64,000 bases of DNA, taken from the NCBI GenBank assembly GCA_945883335.1, contig CAMCXI010000008.1, positions 1 through 64,000 on the forward strand, given 5' to 3'. Positions within the stretch are counted from its first letter, which is position 1. Every line of letters begins with the position of its first letter. The translations under genes and the position numbers were made by a program. Shown here in pieces: positions 8,976-17,714 of this stretch. The notes under the pieces are model-generated. The model saw only the letters and a list, made by a program, of their open reading frames with translations. It did no database searches and was not told the DNA's origin. The stretch comes from Candidatus Methylopumilus universalis (lineage in GTDB: Bacteria > Pseudomonadota > Gammaproteobacteria > Burkholderiales > Methylophilaceae).

Positions 8976-9374
8976 ATGAGCTCAATTTATCCAAAAGCAC
9001 CTAAAAGACAACGCCCAAAAAATCTGAATTTGCTGACGATACGTCTGCCGATTCCTGCTTTGGTGTCGATTATGCACCGTGTTAGCGGCGCGTTTTTATT
9101 TATGTTGTTGCCGGCTTTGTTGTGGCTGTTCCATCAGAGCTTAGCAAATGCTGAGGCCTACCAGTTGGCGCAACTAGTTCTCAATCATCAGCTTGCTAAG
9201 CTTATTTGCTTGGCAGTGACTTGGGCTTATTTGCATCATGCTTGTGCAGGCATTCGCCATTTGGCTTTGGATGCACATTATGGTTTGAGACTGAACTATG
9301 CCCGCGCGACTAGCCGTGCAGTGTTAATCATCAGTGGCTTGCTCACGTTAAGAATGGGAATCTGGCTATGGTAG
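8976..9374 (+). CDS. sdhC: Succinate dehydrogenase cytochrome b556 subunit
   Basis: This is the membrane anchor of complex II. The 132-residue protein begins with the family signature 'RPKNLNLLTIRLPIPALVSIMHRVSG' (quoted in parts: RPKNLNL and SIMHRVSG) and has three hydrophobic helices. The haem-ligand His lies in 'WAYLHHACAGIRHLALD'. The track starts at an upstream GTG (8910) inside the malic enzyme gene; the ATG at 8976, ten bases past the malic enzyme stop and after a GGGAAA ribosome site, gives the normal N-terminus. It overlaps sdhD by 7 bases. Confidence 0.94.
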   Translation: MSSIYPKAPKRQRPKNLNLLTIRLPIPALVSIMHRVSGAFLFMLLPALLWLFHQSLANAEAYQLAQLVLNHQLAKLICLAVTWAYLHHACAGIRHLALDAHYGLRLNYARATSRAVLIISGLLTLRMGIWLW

Positions 9375-9715
9375 ATCGCAAAAAACCTGCTCACGGCTTT
9401 AGTGATTGGGCTTGGCAGCGGGCTACAGCCATCACTATGGTGATTTATAGCGTATTGCTGGCTGTTCGCTTTTTGGTGGATGCCCCAAGTGCTGGCTTTG
9501 AAGGTTGGCATGCGTGGTTTGCGCCAGTTTCATTTAGAGCGATTACGCTTCTGTTTTTATGGGCCCTGATTTATCACGCATGGCTTGGAATGAAAGAGAT
9601 TTTAATGGATTACGTTCACAACGTCGGTATTCGCGCAAAGTTGCAAAGCGTGTTTGGCTTGGTGTTGGTCGGTGATGCCGTTTGGGCAGCTTATATACTT
9701 TGGAGTCTAGTGTAA
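9368..9715 (+). CDS. sdhD: Succinate dehydrogenase membrane anchor subunit
   Basis: The 115-residue hydrophobic protein has three predicted membrane helices and the SdhD-type '[12 protein letters not shown]' start and '[17 protein letters not shown]' motif. The His in this motif is the usual haem ligand, and the Asp-Tyr pair contributes to the quinone site. It pairs with SdhC to hold the SdhAB catalytic dimer at the inner membrane and pass electrons to ubiquinone. It overlaps sdhC by 7 bases and sdhA by one base (TAATG). Confidence 0.93.
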   Translation: MVDRKKPAHGFSDWAWQRATAITMVIYSVLLAVRFLVDAPSAGFEGWHAWFAPVSFRAITLLFLWALIYHAWLGMKEILMDYVHNVGIRAKLQSVFGLVLVGDAVWAAYILWSLV

Positions 9716-11466
9716 TGGCCTCAGCAATCGAGATTAGAAAATACGATGCCATCGTGATTGGTGGCGGTGGCGCAGGTTTGCGTGCGGCTTTGCAATTGGC
9801 CGATAGTGGCTTAAGTGTTGCAGTTCTTTCCAAAGTTTTCCCGACTCGTTCCCACACAGTGGCCGCGCAAGGGGGTATTGCAGCTTCACTTGGTAATGTG
9901 GGTGAAGATAATTGGCATTGGCACATGTACGACACCATCAAGGGCTCGGATTACTTGGGCGACCAAGATGCGATTGAGTTTATGTGCAAAAACGCGGCTG
10001 AAGCGATTTACGAGCTCGAGCATTTTGGCATGCCGTTTGATCGTTTAGAAAACGGCAAAATCTTTCAACGCCCATTTGGGGGTATGTCTAAGAAATATGG
10101 TGCGGAATCCGTTGCCCGCACTTGTGCAGTGGCTGATAGAACTGGTCATGCCATGCTTCACACGCTTTATCAGCGTAATGTTTACGCGAAAACAGACTTT
10201 CTGATCGAGTGGTTTGCGCTTGACTTAATTCGTGATGCTGAAGGCGATGTGTTAGGGGTGACAGCCATGGAAATTGAAACGGGTCAGATTTTTGCGCTCC
10301 ACGCGAAATCGACGATGTTTGCTACAGGCGGTGCCGGGCGAATTTTCCAAGCAAGCACCAATGCCTTTATTAACACGGGCGACGGCTTGGGTATGGCAGC
10401 ACGCGCTGGCGTGCCTTTGCAAGATATGGAGTTTTGGCAGTTTCACCCAACTGGTGTTGCCGGTGCCGGTGTGCTCATTACCGAAGGTGCGCGCGGTGAG
10501 GGTGGTTACTTGGTCAACTCACAAGGTGAGCGCTTTATGGAGCGCTATGCGCCAAATGCTAAAGATTTGGCTAGTCGTGATGTCGTTTCTCGTGCCATTG
10601 CCACAGAAGTGAAAGCTGGTCGCGGTGTAGGCATTGATGGTCAAGCAGTATTGCTAAAACTGGACCATTTGTCTGAAAAGGTTATTGATACTCGGCTACC
10701 TGGGATAAGAAATATTGCGATTAAGTTCGCTAATGTGGATCCTGTTCACTCGCCAATTCCTGTCGTGCCTACTGTGCACTACATGATGGGCGGTATTCCA
10801 ACGAATTTAAACGGTCAAGTCATCGATGATGACAAAGTGGTGAATGGTCTTTATGCAATTGGTGAATGTGCTTGCGTCTCAGTTCACGGGGCAAATCGTC
10901 TGGGGTCTAACTCATTGCTTGATTTAATGGTGTTCGGTAGTGCCGCTGGCAATCACACGGTGCAATCGCTTAAAGGCGTTAGCCACAAACCGCTACCAAC
11001 TGATTTTGCTGATCAAACACTCACTCGTTTAGATCGCTTGGATAATCAAAAATCCGGCGAGGTGGTGGCTGAAGTGGGAGATGCAATGCGCAGAACGATG
11101 CAAGTGCATTGTGGTGTATTTCGATTCCCAGATCTTATGTCAAAAGGGGTGCGCGAAATTATGCAAATTGAAGAGCGCATTAAGTCGCTTGAAATTAAAG
11201 ACAAAAGCAAAGTGTTCAACACCGCCCGTGTTGAAGCGCTTGAGCTTGAAAATCTTATCGAAGTGGCGAAAGCAACTATGGTGTCGGCAGAGGCAAGACA
11301 AGAAAGTCGGGGTGCGCATTGTCGCGAAGATTTCCCGGCGCGAGATGATGAGCAATGGCTCAAACACTCTCTGCATTACCGTGAAGGTAATCGCCTTGCT
11401 TACAAACCTGTGCGTTTAAAACCATTGACGGTTGATACGTTCCCGTTAATTGCTAGAACCTATTAA
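9715..11466 (+). CDS. sdhA: Succinate dehydrogenase flavoprotein subunit
   Basis: The 583-residue flavoprotein oxidises succinate to fumarate. It shows the FAD dinucleotide fold '[13 protein letters not shown]', the covalent-FAD site '[11 protein letters not shown]', active-site motifs '[21 protein letters not shown]' (quoted in parts: HPTG and TEGARGEGG) and '[14 protein letters not shown]'. The track start at 9682 lies inside sdhD; the ATG at 9715, overlapping the sdhD stop, gives the conserved N-terminus. The usual sdhCDAB order is intact. In this locus its substrate probably comes largely from PrpB. Confidence 0.97.
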   Translation: MASAIEIRKYDAIVIGGGGAGLRAALQLADSGLSVAVLSKVFPTRSHTVAAQGGIAASLGNVGEDNWHWHMYDTIKGSDYLGDQDAIEFMCKNAAEAIYELEHFGMPFDRLENGKIFQRPFGGMSKKYGAESVARTCAVADRTGHAMLHTLYQRNVYAKTDFLIEWFALDLIRDAEGDVLGVTAMEIETGQIFALHAKSTMFATGGAGRIFQASTNAFINTGDGLGMAARAGVPLQDMEFWQFHPTGVAGAGVLITEGARGEGGYLVNSQGERFMERYAPNAKDLASRDVVSRAIATEVKAGRGVGIDGQAVLLKLDHLSEKVIDTRLPGIRNIAIKFANVDPVHSPIPVVPTVHYMMGGIPTNLNGQVIDDDKVVNGLYAIGECACVSVHGANRLGSNSLLDLMVFGSAAGNHTVQSLKGVSHKPLPTDFADQTLTRLDRLDNQKSGEVVAEVGDAMRRTMQVHCGVFRFPDLMSKGVREIMQIEERIKSLEIKDKSKVFNTARVEALELENLIEVAKATMVSAEARQESRGAHCREDFPARDDEQWLKHSLHYREGNRLAYKPVRLKPLTVDTFPLIARTY

Positions 11467-11484
11467 TAAGGGGAAGAGACCATT

Positions 11485-12180
11485 ATGAAATTTTCTGTTT
11501 ATCGATTTAACCCCGATGTTGATAAAGATCCTTATATGCAGGAGTACGACATTGAGCTTGACCCCGACACGCGGATGTTGCTGGATGCACTTATTCAGAT
11601 TAAAGCCCTCGATGATACTTTGAGCATGCGTAAGTCTTGCCGAGAAGGGGTTTGCGGTTCAGATGCCATGAATATCAACGGCAAGAATGGCCTTGCCTGT
11701 ATGACGCCTTTAGAGGGTATTAAAGAGCCCGTTGTATTGAGACCACTGCCAGGCTTGCCCGTGGTGCGTGATTTGGTGGTAGATATGGAGCAGTTTTTTG
11801 CGCATTACAACTCCATTAAGCCTTACTTAATTAACAACGACCCGCCACCTGCGACTGAGCGTTTGCAGTCGCCAGAAGATAGAGCAAAGTTGGATGGGCT
11901 TTATGAATGTATTTTGTGCGGAGCATGCACGGCAGCTTGCCCTTCATTCTGGTGGAATCCGGATAAGTTCGTTGGCCCAGCAGGGTTGATGCAAGCTTAT
12001 CGTTTTATTTCGGATAGTCGTGACCAGGCGCAAGAAGAGCGTTTAGAAAATCTTGAAGATCCCTATCGTTTGTATCGTTGCCACAACATCATGAATTGCG
12101 TGGATGTATGTCCTAAAGGCTTGAATCCATCAAAAGCGATTAATGAAATCAAAGCGCTGAAAGTGAAGCAAAAGTTTTAA
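11485..12180 (+). CDS. sdhB: Succinate dehydrogenase iron-sulfur subunit
   Basis: The 231-residue protein carries the 2Fe-2S motif 'CREGVCGSDAMNINGKNGLAC' (quoted in parts: CREGVCGSD and LAC), the 4Fe-4S motif 'CILCGACTAACP', and the 3Fe-4S/4Fe-4S C-terminal Cys set in 'CHNIMNCVDVCPKGLNP'. It relays electrons from SdhA flavin to the quinone site. Its length and spacing are normal. The stop overlaps the sdhE start by one base (TAATG). Confidence 0.97.
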   Translation: MKFSVYRFNPDVDKDPYMQEYDIELDPDTRMLLDALIQIKALDDTLSMRKSCREGVCGSDAMNINGKNGLACMTPLEGIKEPVVLRPLPGLPVVRDLVVDMEQFFAHYNSIKPYLINNDPPPATERLQSPEDRAKLDGLYECILCGACTAACPSFWWNPDKFVGPAGLMQAYRFISDSRDQAQEERLENLEDPYRLYRCHNIMNCVDVCPKGLNPSKAINEIKALKVKQKF

Positions 12181-12449
12181 TGATCGCTAACATACAAACA
12201 ATAGATTCTAACGACGCAGCGTTAAGGCGCATGGAGTGGCGTTGTCGGCGAGGGATGTTAGAGATGGATTTGTTGTTTGTTGATTTTGTGAGTCGCTATT
12301 TACCAAGTTTGAACGGAGCTCAAATTTCAGCCTTGGATAAATTGCTAGATTTGCCTGATAACCAACTTTGGAATTTGGTTTCTGAAGGTGAGGAAGTTGA
12401 TGATTTGGCAACGGCGCAAGTGTTAACGATGTTGCGCAGGAAGCAGTAA
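12180..12449 (+). CDS. sdhE: SDH assembly factor SdhE (YgfY/Sdh5 family)
   Basis: The 89-residue protein has the diagnostic 'RRMEWRCRRGMLEMD' segment; the RGxxE motif is needed for covalent attachment of FAD to SdhA. It is translationally coupled to sdhB. In most betaproteobacteria the next gene is citrate synthase gltA; here it is a CitE-like lyase instead. In gammaproteobacteria sdhE pairs with ygfX, and a broken ygfX-like gene lies elsewhere in this window (26149-26576). Confidence 0.92.
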   Translation: MIANIQTIDSNDAALRRMEWRCRRGMLEMDLLFVDFVSRYLPSLNGAQISALDKLLDLPDNQLWNLVSEGEEVDDLATAQVLTMLRRKQ

Positions 12450-12500
12450 AGTAAAAAAACGGATAGATCTTTTTTAATCCCATTTAATAGGGAAAGTACG

Positions 12501-13658
12501 ATGAGCCAAGACCATACCTACAATTCAGACCCATATGCGAACGCGGACTATTGCCGTGTCGTATCGCCACATGTGTTGGGTGATTATTGGCCGGGCATTC
12601 AGCTTTACTATCCGCCGGTTAAATACTCGCCAGCGCAGGGCATTTATGAGGATTTAGAAGCCGCCTCGAAACGCATGAAAAAACATGCACTGAATACCCA
12701 TGCGCATACCTTAATTTTTGACTTGGAAGATGGTTGTCGTCAAAAAGAAATGAGTCGTGAATTGCTGAGAAATGAATTGCCAGTATTTATGACGAGCAAT
12801 AAAAAAGTGTCGATTGCGGTGCGTATCAATCCATTTAGAACCGAAGAATACGAGCGCGACATTGCTTTTGTGCGTGATATGGCGGATGTGATTGATGTGG
12901 TGATGCTCGCGAAGGCTGGCGAGGCTTATGGTGCAGCGGAAGTGCGCGATTTGTCTAATTTGCTAGCGGGCTGGAATGACAAAATTACTATTCAGCCAAT
13001 TATTGAGCATCCTAAATCGCTCAAAATTGCGCATGAGTTGATGCAGTACTCTACAGTTAAACATGTCGTTTTTGGTATTCATGACTTCTCAAAGGCGATG
13101 GGTATTCACATTACACCGGAGCACTGGACTGAAGAACTGAAGTACTTTATGAATCAACTCATGTTTGAAGCACGTATTGCGGGTAAAGGTGTGATTGGTG
13201 GTGTGGAAACCTTAATCGGTTCAAGCAGTATGCCAGAGAAATTCCTAGAGCCACATGATGTGCGTCGTTGGTTAGATTTGCATGGCGAAAATGAATCTCG
13301 CATTGTTTACAAGCATGCCTGCCAAGAAGCTGCGATGGGCTTAACCGGTAAGCAAGTCATTCATCCTGCGCATATTCATTTATGTAAGGTGGCCTATACC
13401 CCATCACCCACTGAGATTACGCAAAAAATCAAAATCCTAAAAGCGGCGATTGAGGCAGATGCTTTACTTGGCGGTGCGATTAAATTTGAAGGTGAAATGC
13501 TCGATCCGCCGATGTTTGGTAAGGCTTTGCAAACACTGTTACGTGCTAATGCTTTACGTGCATTAGGCCCAGAAGATACCAAGTTTGCGCTGACTGTGAT
13601 GCAGATGTTGCCAACACAAGTGATTAGTCAAAACTGGCCATACGGCTTAATTTTATAA
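12501..13658 (+). CDS. HpcH/HpaI (CitE-like) CoA-ester lyase, third paralogue
   Basis: The 385-residue protein belongs to the HpcH/HpaI aldolase/citrate lyase family and is longer than the other two in the window. It keeps the acidic motif 'FDLEDGCRQKE', the Arg in 'AVRINPF', Glu in 'IIEHPKS', Asp in 'FGIHDFSKAMG' and the C-terminal 'QVIHPAHIHLCKVAYTPS'. All catalytic positions seem intact. The first 60 residues are an extension unlike classic CitE. It lies between sdhE and an acyl-CoA ligase, the slot usually taken by gltA. Reversible cleavage of a malyl- or citramalyl-type CoA ester is the family function; the substrate is not known. Confidence 0.8.
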   Translation: MSQDHTYNSDPYANADYCRVVSPHVLGDYWPGIQLYYPPVKYSPAQGIYEDLEAASKRMKKHALNTHAHTLIFDLEDGCRQKEMSRELLRNELPVFMTSNKKVSIAVRINPFRTEEYERDIAFVRDMADVIDVVMLAKAGEAYGAAEVRDLSNLLAGWNDKITIQPIIEHPKSLKIAHELMQYSTVKHVVFGIHDFSKAMGIHITPEHWTEELKYFMNQLMFEARIAGKGVIGGVETLIGSSSMPEKFLEPHDVRRWLDLHGENESRIVYKHACQEAAMGLTGKQVIHPAHIHLCKVAYTPSPTEITQKIKILKAAIEADALLGGAIKFEGEMLDPPMFGKALQTLLRANALRALGPEDTKFALTVMQMLPTQVISQNWPYGLIL

Positions 13659-13696
13659 GCGCATATTTAGATCGAATATTAAGAGGGAGTTTTTAA

Positions 13697-15343
13697 ATGT
13701 CAGCAACGACTTCACAAGCGCCATTTGTCCCATTTGAAAAATGGGTATGGCAAGTGCCATCGCATTTCAATATTGGTGTGGCTTGCACGGATATCCATCT
13801 TGGCACGCCTACTGAATCTGCGATTGCGATGATTGTTGAAGATGACACGCTAGGTACTTCTGAAATTACTTTCGCGGGCTTATCCAAACGTACACATCAG
13901 TTTGCACAGCTATTGAGAAATATTGGCGTAGCGGCGGGTGAGCGTGTGCTTATTCGTTTGCCAAACAGCTTGGATTATCCAACAGCTTTTTTAGGCGCAA
14001 TGAAGCGCGGCGCGATTTCAGTGCCTACTTCTACTTTACTCACAGCGGATGAAGTCGTGTATTTAGCTAAAGACTCTGGTGCGCGAGTCTTGGTGACCGA
14101 TAAAGCCGCTTGGAAAACGCTACGCGAAGGCTTAAATGGGGTGGGTGGTTTAACCCATGTGTTGCTTTCTGGAGAGGGTGAATGTCTCCCTGCTGATGGT
14201 TTGCAAGTTCTGGATTTAACTTCTAGTTTAGAAGCGATTACTAGTTGGGATGCGCCGCATCAAACCAAGTCAGATGATCCTGCTTATTTGGTGTATACCT
14301 CGGGCACCACAGGTTATCCAAAAGGCGTGTTGCACGCTCACCGCTCAATGATAGGCCGTCAACCAGCCTCTAAATACTGGTTTGACTTCAGTCCTAATGG
14401 CGACCGCATTATGCACTCAGGTAAGTTTAATTGGACTTACGTGCTCGGCACTGGTTTGATGGACCCGCTATATCAAGGTAAAACGGTGATTGTGCATGAA
14501 GGTAAAAACGATGCGAATACTTGGCCGCGTTTGATCCAAAAACATCAAGCGACTATTTTTATTGGTGTGCCGACAATTTACCGTCAAATTTTGCAAAAGA
14601 CGGAATTTGTGCAAAAAGATTTACCTAGCTTGCGCTATTGTATGAGTGCTGGCGAGCACTTGTCTGACGAGGTCTTGGCGCAGTGGCATGAGCGCTTCGG
14701 TATTGATATTTACGAGGCGGTGGGTATGTCTGAGTTTTCATATTATTTATGTGAAACCAAATCGCGCGCAATTCGTCCGGGTTCGGCAGGTTTTGCACAG
14801 CCAGGTCACGATATTGCTTTGCTTGACCCAGAAACATTACAGCCTGTGCCGCAAGGTGAAGAGGGCGTGATTAGCGTTCCAGACAACGATCCTGGTTTGT
14901 TTATCAATTATTGGAATCAGCCAGAAGAAACGGCGAAACATAAACATGATGGCTGGTTTATTACAGGCGACTTTGCCCGTATGGATGCCGATGGATACAT
15001 TTGGTTTTTAGGCCGCAAAGACGACATTATTAAAAGCTTTGGCTTCCGTGTTTCACCTTATGAAGTCGAGCGTGTATTGAAGTCGCATCCTGAGGTTGCA
15101 GATTGTGCTTCTGTGGCAGAAACCATCGAAAAAGATAAAGTATTGGTGGTAGCCTATATCATTCTGCAAGCGGGTAGCACGGCTAAAGCTGATGATTTAT
15201 ATGCATTTGGTAAAAAGCATTTGGCGGCATACAAGGCGCCAAAAGTGGTTTATATTACTGATCAATTTCCACGCACCAAGAACGGCAAAATTTTACGCCG
15301 TGATGTGAACCCAGCTATTGCATTGAGCAGATCGAATACATGA
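13697..15343 (+). CDS. Acyl-CoA ligase (ANL superfamily, benzoate-CoA ligase-like)
   Basis: The 548-residue AMP-forming ligase has the P-loop 'LVYTSGTTGYPKGV' near residue 196, the 'GMSEFSYY' A5 region, 'WFITGDFARMD' (A7), the hinge 'FLGRKDDIIKSFGFRVSPYEVE' (in part: GRKDDIIKSFGFRVSP) and the catalytic Lys in 'RTKNGKILRR'. It activates a carboxylic acid with ATP and CoA. It is not a recognisable PrpE by motif and resembles aryl/medium-acid ligases. In context it could activate mesaconate, citramalate, propionate or another acid for the lyases and hydratase nearby. It overlaps fumarase by 4 bases (ATGA). Confidence 0.85.
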   Translation: MSATTSQAPFVPFEKWVWQVPSHFNIGVACTDIHLGTPTESAIAMIVEDDTLGTSEITFAGLSKRTHQFAQLLRNIGVAAGERVLIRLPNSLDYPTAFLGAMKRGAISVPTSTLLTADEVVYLAKDSGARVLVTDKAAWKTLREGLNGVGGLTHVLLSGEGECLPADGLQVLDLTSSLEAITSWDAPHQTKSDDPAYLVYTSGTTGYPKGVLHAHRSMIGRQPASKYWFDFSPNGDRIMHSGKFNWTYVLGTGLMDPLYQGKTVIVHEGKNDANTWPRLIQKHQATIFIGVPTIYRQILQKTEFVQKDLPSLRYCMSAGEHLSDEVLAQWHERFGIDIYEAVGMSEFSYYLCETKSRAIRPGSAGFAQPGHDIALLDPETLQPVPQGEEGVISVPDNDPGLFINYWNQPEETAKHKHDGWFITGDFARMDADGYIWFLGRKDDIIKSFGFRVSPYEVERVLKSHPEVADCASVAETIEKDKVLVVAYIILQAGSTAKADDLYAFGKKHLAAYKAPKVVYITDQFPRTKNGKILRRDVNPAIALSRSNT

Positions 15344-16863
15344 GTCTAAATAAGCCCACCATTAATAAAATAGACTTTGTTGCAAGTGTCGCTGACGCTT
15401 TGCAATTCATGTCTTATTACCACCCTGTGGATTTCATTCGAGCGTTAGGCGATGCCTATGAAATTGAAGAGTCTCCAGCAGCAAAAGATGCAATTGCGCA
15501 GATTTTAACAAACTCTCGCATGTGCGCTGAAGGAAAGCGTCCTATCTGCCAAGATACAGGTATTGTGGTGGCGTTTATCAATGTTGGAACAGATGTGCAA
15601 TGGGAGCAAGGTGCGGATGTTGAAGCCTGGGTGAATGAAGGTGTGCGACAGGCTTATCTATTACCCGAAAACCCCCTTAGAGCCTCAATTGTGGCTGATC
15701 CAGCAGGTAAGCGTGCCAATACCAAAGACAATACGCCAGCCGTTGTGCATGTGCGCTTGGTGCCGGGCAACACGGTGGAAGTAAATATCGCCGCTAAAGG
15801 TGGCGGCTCTGAGAACAAAGCAACACTGGCAATGCTTAATCCATCTGACAGTATTGTAGATTGGATTTTGAGTGTGGTGCAGGACATGGGCGCTGGATGG
15901 TGTCCGCCAGGTGTATTGGGTGTTGGCATTGGCGGGACAGCTGAAAAAGCCGTGCTACTGGCTAAAGAGTCGCTCATGCAACCACTCGATTTAGCGGCTT
16001 TGCGAAAGCGTGGAGCAAGTAATCGCATTGAAGAGTTGCGTTTAGAAATTGCAGACAAAGTGAATGCTTTGGGAATAGGTGCGCAAGGCTTAGGCGGCTT
16101 AACCACGCTGCTCGATGTGAAGATTTTAGATTATCCAACTCATGCGGCATCATTGCCTGTTGCGGTCATTCCTAATTGTGCTGCGACGCGCCATGCGCAT
16201 TTTGTATTAAATGGTTCTGGTGCTGCTAAACAAACGCCACCTAACCTCAATGATTGGCCTAAGGTCACTTGGGCACCTAATCAGGATTCACGCCGCGTAG
16301 ACCTTAATAAGATTACTTCCACAGATGTACAAACCTGGCAACCAGGCGAGACATTACTTTTAAGTGGTAAGTTGCTCACGGGTCGTGATGCCGCACATAA
16401 GCGTATTTCAGAGATTCTAGCGCGGGGTGAATCATTGCCTGAAGGCGTTGATTTCACTAATCGCTTTATTTATTACGTAGGCCCAGTTGATCCTGTGCGC
16501 GGCGAGGCCGTTGGTCCAGCAGGGCCAACTACCGCAACGAGGATGGATAAATTCACCGACATGATGTTGGATAAAACAGGTTTGCTCGGCATGGTGGGTA
16601 AGGCGGAGCGTGGTGAAGAGACTATTGCGTCTATTAAAAAACATCATTCAGTGTATTTAATTGCAGTGGGTGGCGCAGCTTATTTGGTATCTCAATCTAT
16701 TCAATCAGCGAGTGTTGTTGCCTTTGCAGATTTAGGCATGGAAGCCATTTATGAGTTTGATGTAAAAGATATGCCAGTGACAGTTGCAGTAGATGCCAAA
16801 GGTACTTCAGTACATCTGACAGGTCCAGCAAAGTGGCAGAAGTTATTGGCTAAGAGGGATTGA
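15340..16863 (+). CDS. fumA: Fumarate hydratase class I (4Fe-4S type)
   Basis: The 507-residue protein is an oxygen-sensitive class I fumarase with fused alpha and beta parts. The alpha part has 'CAEGKRPICQDTGI' and 'KGGGSENK', with cluster cysteines at about 63, 191 ('GWCPPGVLG') and 279 ('PNCAATRHAHF'). The beta part has 'LLLSGKLLTGRDAAHKRI' (in part: GRDAAHKRI) and 'GPAGPTTATRMD'. It makes malate from fumarate. Class I fumarases in some bacteria, including Burkholderia xenovorans, also hydrate mesaconate to citramalate, which is notable beside a mesaconyl-CoA hydratase and CitE-like lyases. It ends the plus-strand operon. Confidence 0.94.
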   Translation: MSLNKPTINKIDFVASVADALQFMSYYHPVDFIRALGDAYEIEESPAAKDAIAQILTNSRMCAEGKRPICQDTGIVVAFINVGTDVQWEQGADVEAWVNEGVRQAYLLPENPLRASIVADPAGKRANTKDNTPAVVHVRLVPGNTVEVNIAAKGGGSENKATLAMLNPSDSIVDWILSVVQDMGAGWCPPGVLGVGIGGTAEKAVLLAKESLMQPLDLAALRKRGASNRIEELRLEIADKVNALGIGAQGLGGLTTLLDVKILDYPTHAASLPVAVIPNCAATRHAHFVLNGSGAAKQTPPNLNDWPKVTWAPNQDSRRVDLNKITSTDVQTWQPGETLLLSGKLLTGRDAAHKRISEILARGESLPEGVDFTNRFIYYVGPVDPVRGEAVGPAGPTTATRMDKFTDMMLDKTGLLGMVGKAERGEETIASIKKHHSVYLIAVGGAAYLVSQSIQSASVVAFADLGMEAIYEFDVKDMPVTVAVDAKGTSVHLTGPAKWQKLLAKRD

Positions 16864-16883
16864 GAATACCTGAAGGTATTCTC
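16862..16883 (+). terminator. Hairpin after the sdh-lyase-fumarase operon
   Basis: GAGAATACC-tgaa-GGTATTCTC forms a perfect 9-bp stem with a tetraloop directly at the fumarase stop. The following sequence (TATATGTTCATTT) is only moderately U-rich, so it may be a weak terminator or an RNA-stabilising 3' hairpin. Confidence 0.6.
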
Positions 16884-17509
16884 TATATGTTCATTTCTAC
16901 CCACTTTTCCATTATTTTGAGTTGTTGTTTGTGGGTGCCATAATTAAACCTAAATTCACACTCTTTTAGAAACAATAAAAAATTAGATTTTGGTATCCCA
17001 TTATATTTTCTTAGTATCTCTTTAGATCTAATCCAGAATGCATCAACTTGAGTCTCGGCATCTCTCAAAATAATTTCCTGGCATAAGTCATTCACGTCTA
17101 TAACTAGATTATGCTGGCCCTTGGCGTAGAATAGTGTTTCAGGGATGACCAAGCTTATGGCTTTCTGGTTGCCATGGCTTCTCATTTTCGTAAACACCTT
17201 GCCATTTTTTTTAAAGACAGCAAAAACGATATATTTTTCTTGATCTTCATGAGCCGTTAAGATTTTTTCATCGATGAATAACTCTCCCCCAAATGTTTCA
17301 TATGACTCTTGATCTAGATGAGTTGAAATTAATTTACGTAACTTACGATAAAATAGTGCCGATGTATTAGGTTGTATTTTCACAATCTCAGCAGCAGACC
17401 TGGCTGTTTCACCCAATGTAAAAAGGCCAATCATTTGCAACTGCTCTTTTTGAGATAGTTTGCAACGAGTTATTCTAAGAGGCTTTTTTTGTTGGATTTT
17501 TGATACCAT
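16883..17509 (-). CDS. IS1595-family (IS1016/ISXO2-like) transposase, shortened and probably inactive
   Basis: The C-terminus ('LRKYNGIPKSNFLLFLKECEFRFNYG', in part KYNGIPK and LKECEFRFN), the helix 'LFTLGETARSAAEIVKI' and 'NTSALFYRKLRKLI' match IS1016-type DDE transposases of about 215 residues. The first Asp ('LFIDEKI') and second Asp ('LVIDVND') can be aligned, but the usual Glu/Asn before FW reads 'VDAFW', and the basic GGxRKGKRG stretch after DESYF is missing. The ORF opens at 17596; the ATG at 17509 with GGAG eight bases upstream is the best start (208 residues). No terminal inverted repeats were recognised. It is either a decayed insertion sequence or a retained relic. Confidence 0.65.
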   Translation of the reverse strand: MVSKIQQKKPLRITRCKLSQKEQLQMIGLFTLGETARSAAEIVKIQPNTSALFYRKLRKLISTHLDQESYETFGGELFIDEKILTAHEDQEKYIVFAVFKKNGKVFTKMRSHGNQKAISLVIPETLFYAKGQHNLVIDVNDLCQEIILRDAETQVDAFWIRSKEILRKYNGIPKSNFLLFLKECEFRFNYGTHKQQLKIMEKWVEMNI

Positions 17510-17552
17510 TTTCTTAGCTCCATAGCGCATCGTTTGTTTTCTCGAGTATGTA

Positions 17553-17714
17553 TTATCTTTTAAAGTTCTTAAGCGCGCTTCTTGTATTACTATCAAGCAT
17601 GCTCCATAGCGCTACCTTTTCTTCATTCTCTAACATCTCACATCGATCATGCGCGAGTTTGAGCTCTTCATCTTGAACGCGCTCTGAGGTGGTCTTCACA
17701 GGGTAATCATCCAA
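17553..17714 (-). pseudogene. Orphan coding fragment (about 53 codons), function unknown
   Basis: An open frame too short for the track reads 'LDDYPVKTTSERVQDEELK', then 'CEMLENEEKVALWSMLD' and 'TRSALKNFK' to a TAA. The charged, helical composition looks like the C-terminal end of a real protein rather than chance. A stop lies directly upstream and only TTG or GTG starts are available. It is probably a truncated gene left beside the transposase relic; not recognised. Confidence 0.35.

Noticed and set aside
9682-9714. Upstream start for sdhA
   Set aside because: The added 11 residues lie inside sdhD; the TAATG-coupled ATG at 9715 gives the conserved N-terminus.
15654-16106. 150-residue minus-strand ORF
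   Set aside because: Antisense to class I fumarase and without any family motif.
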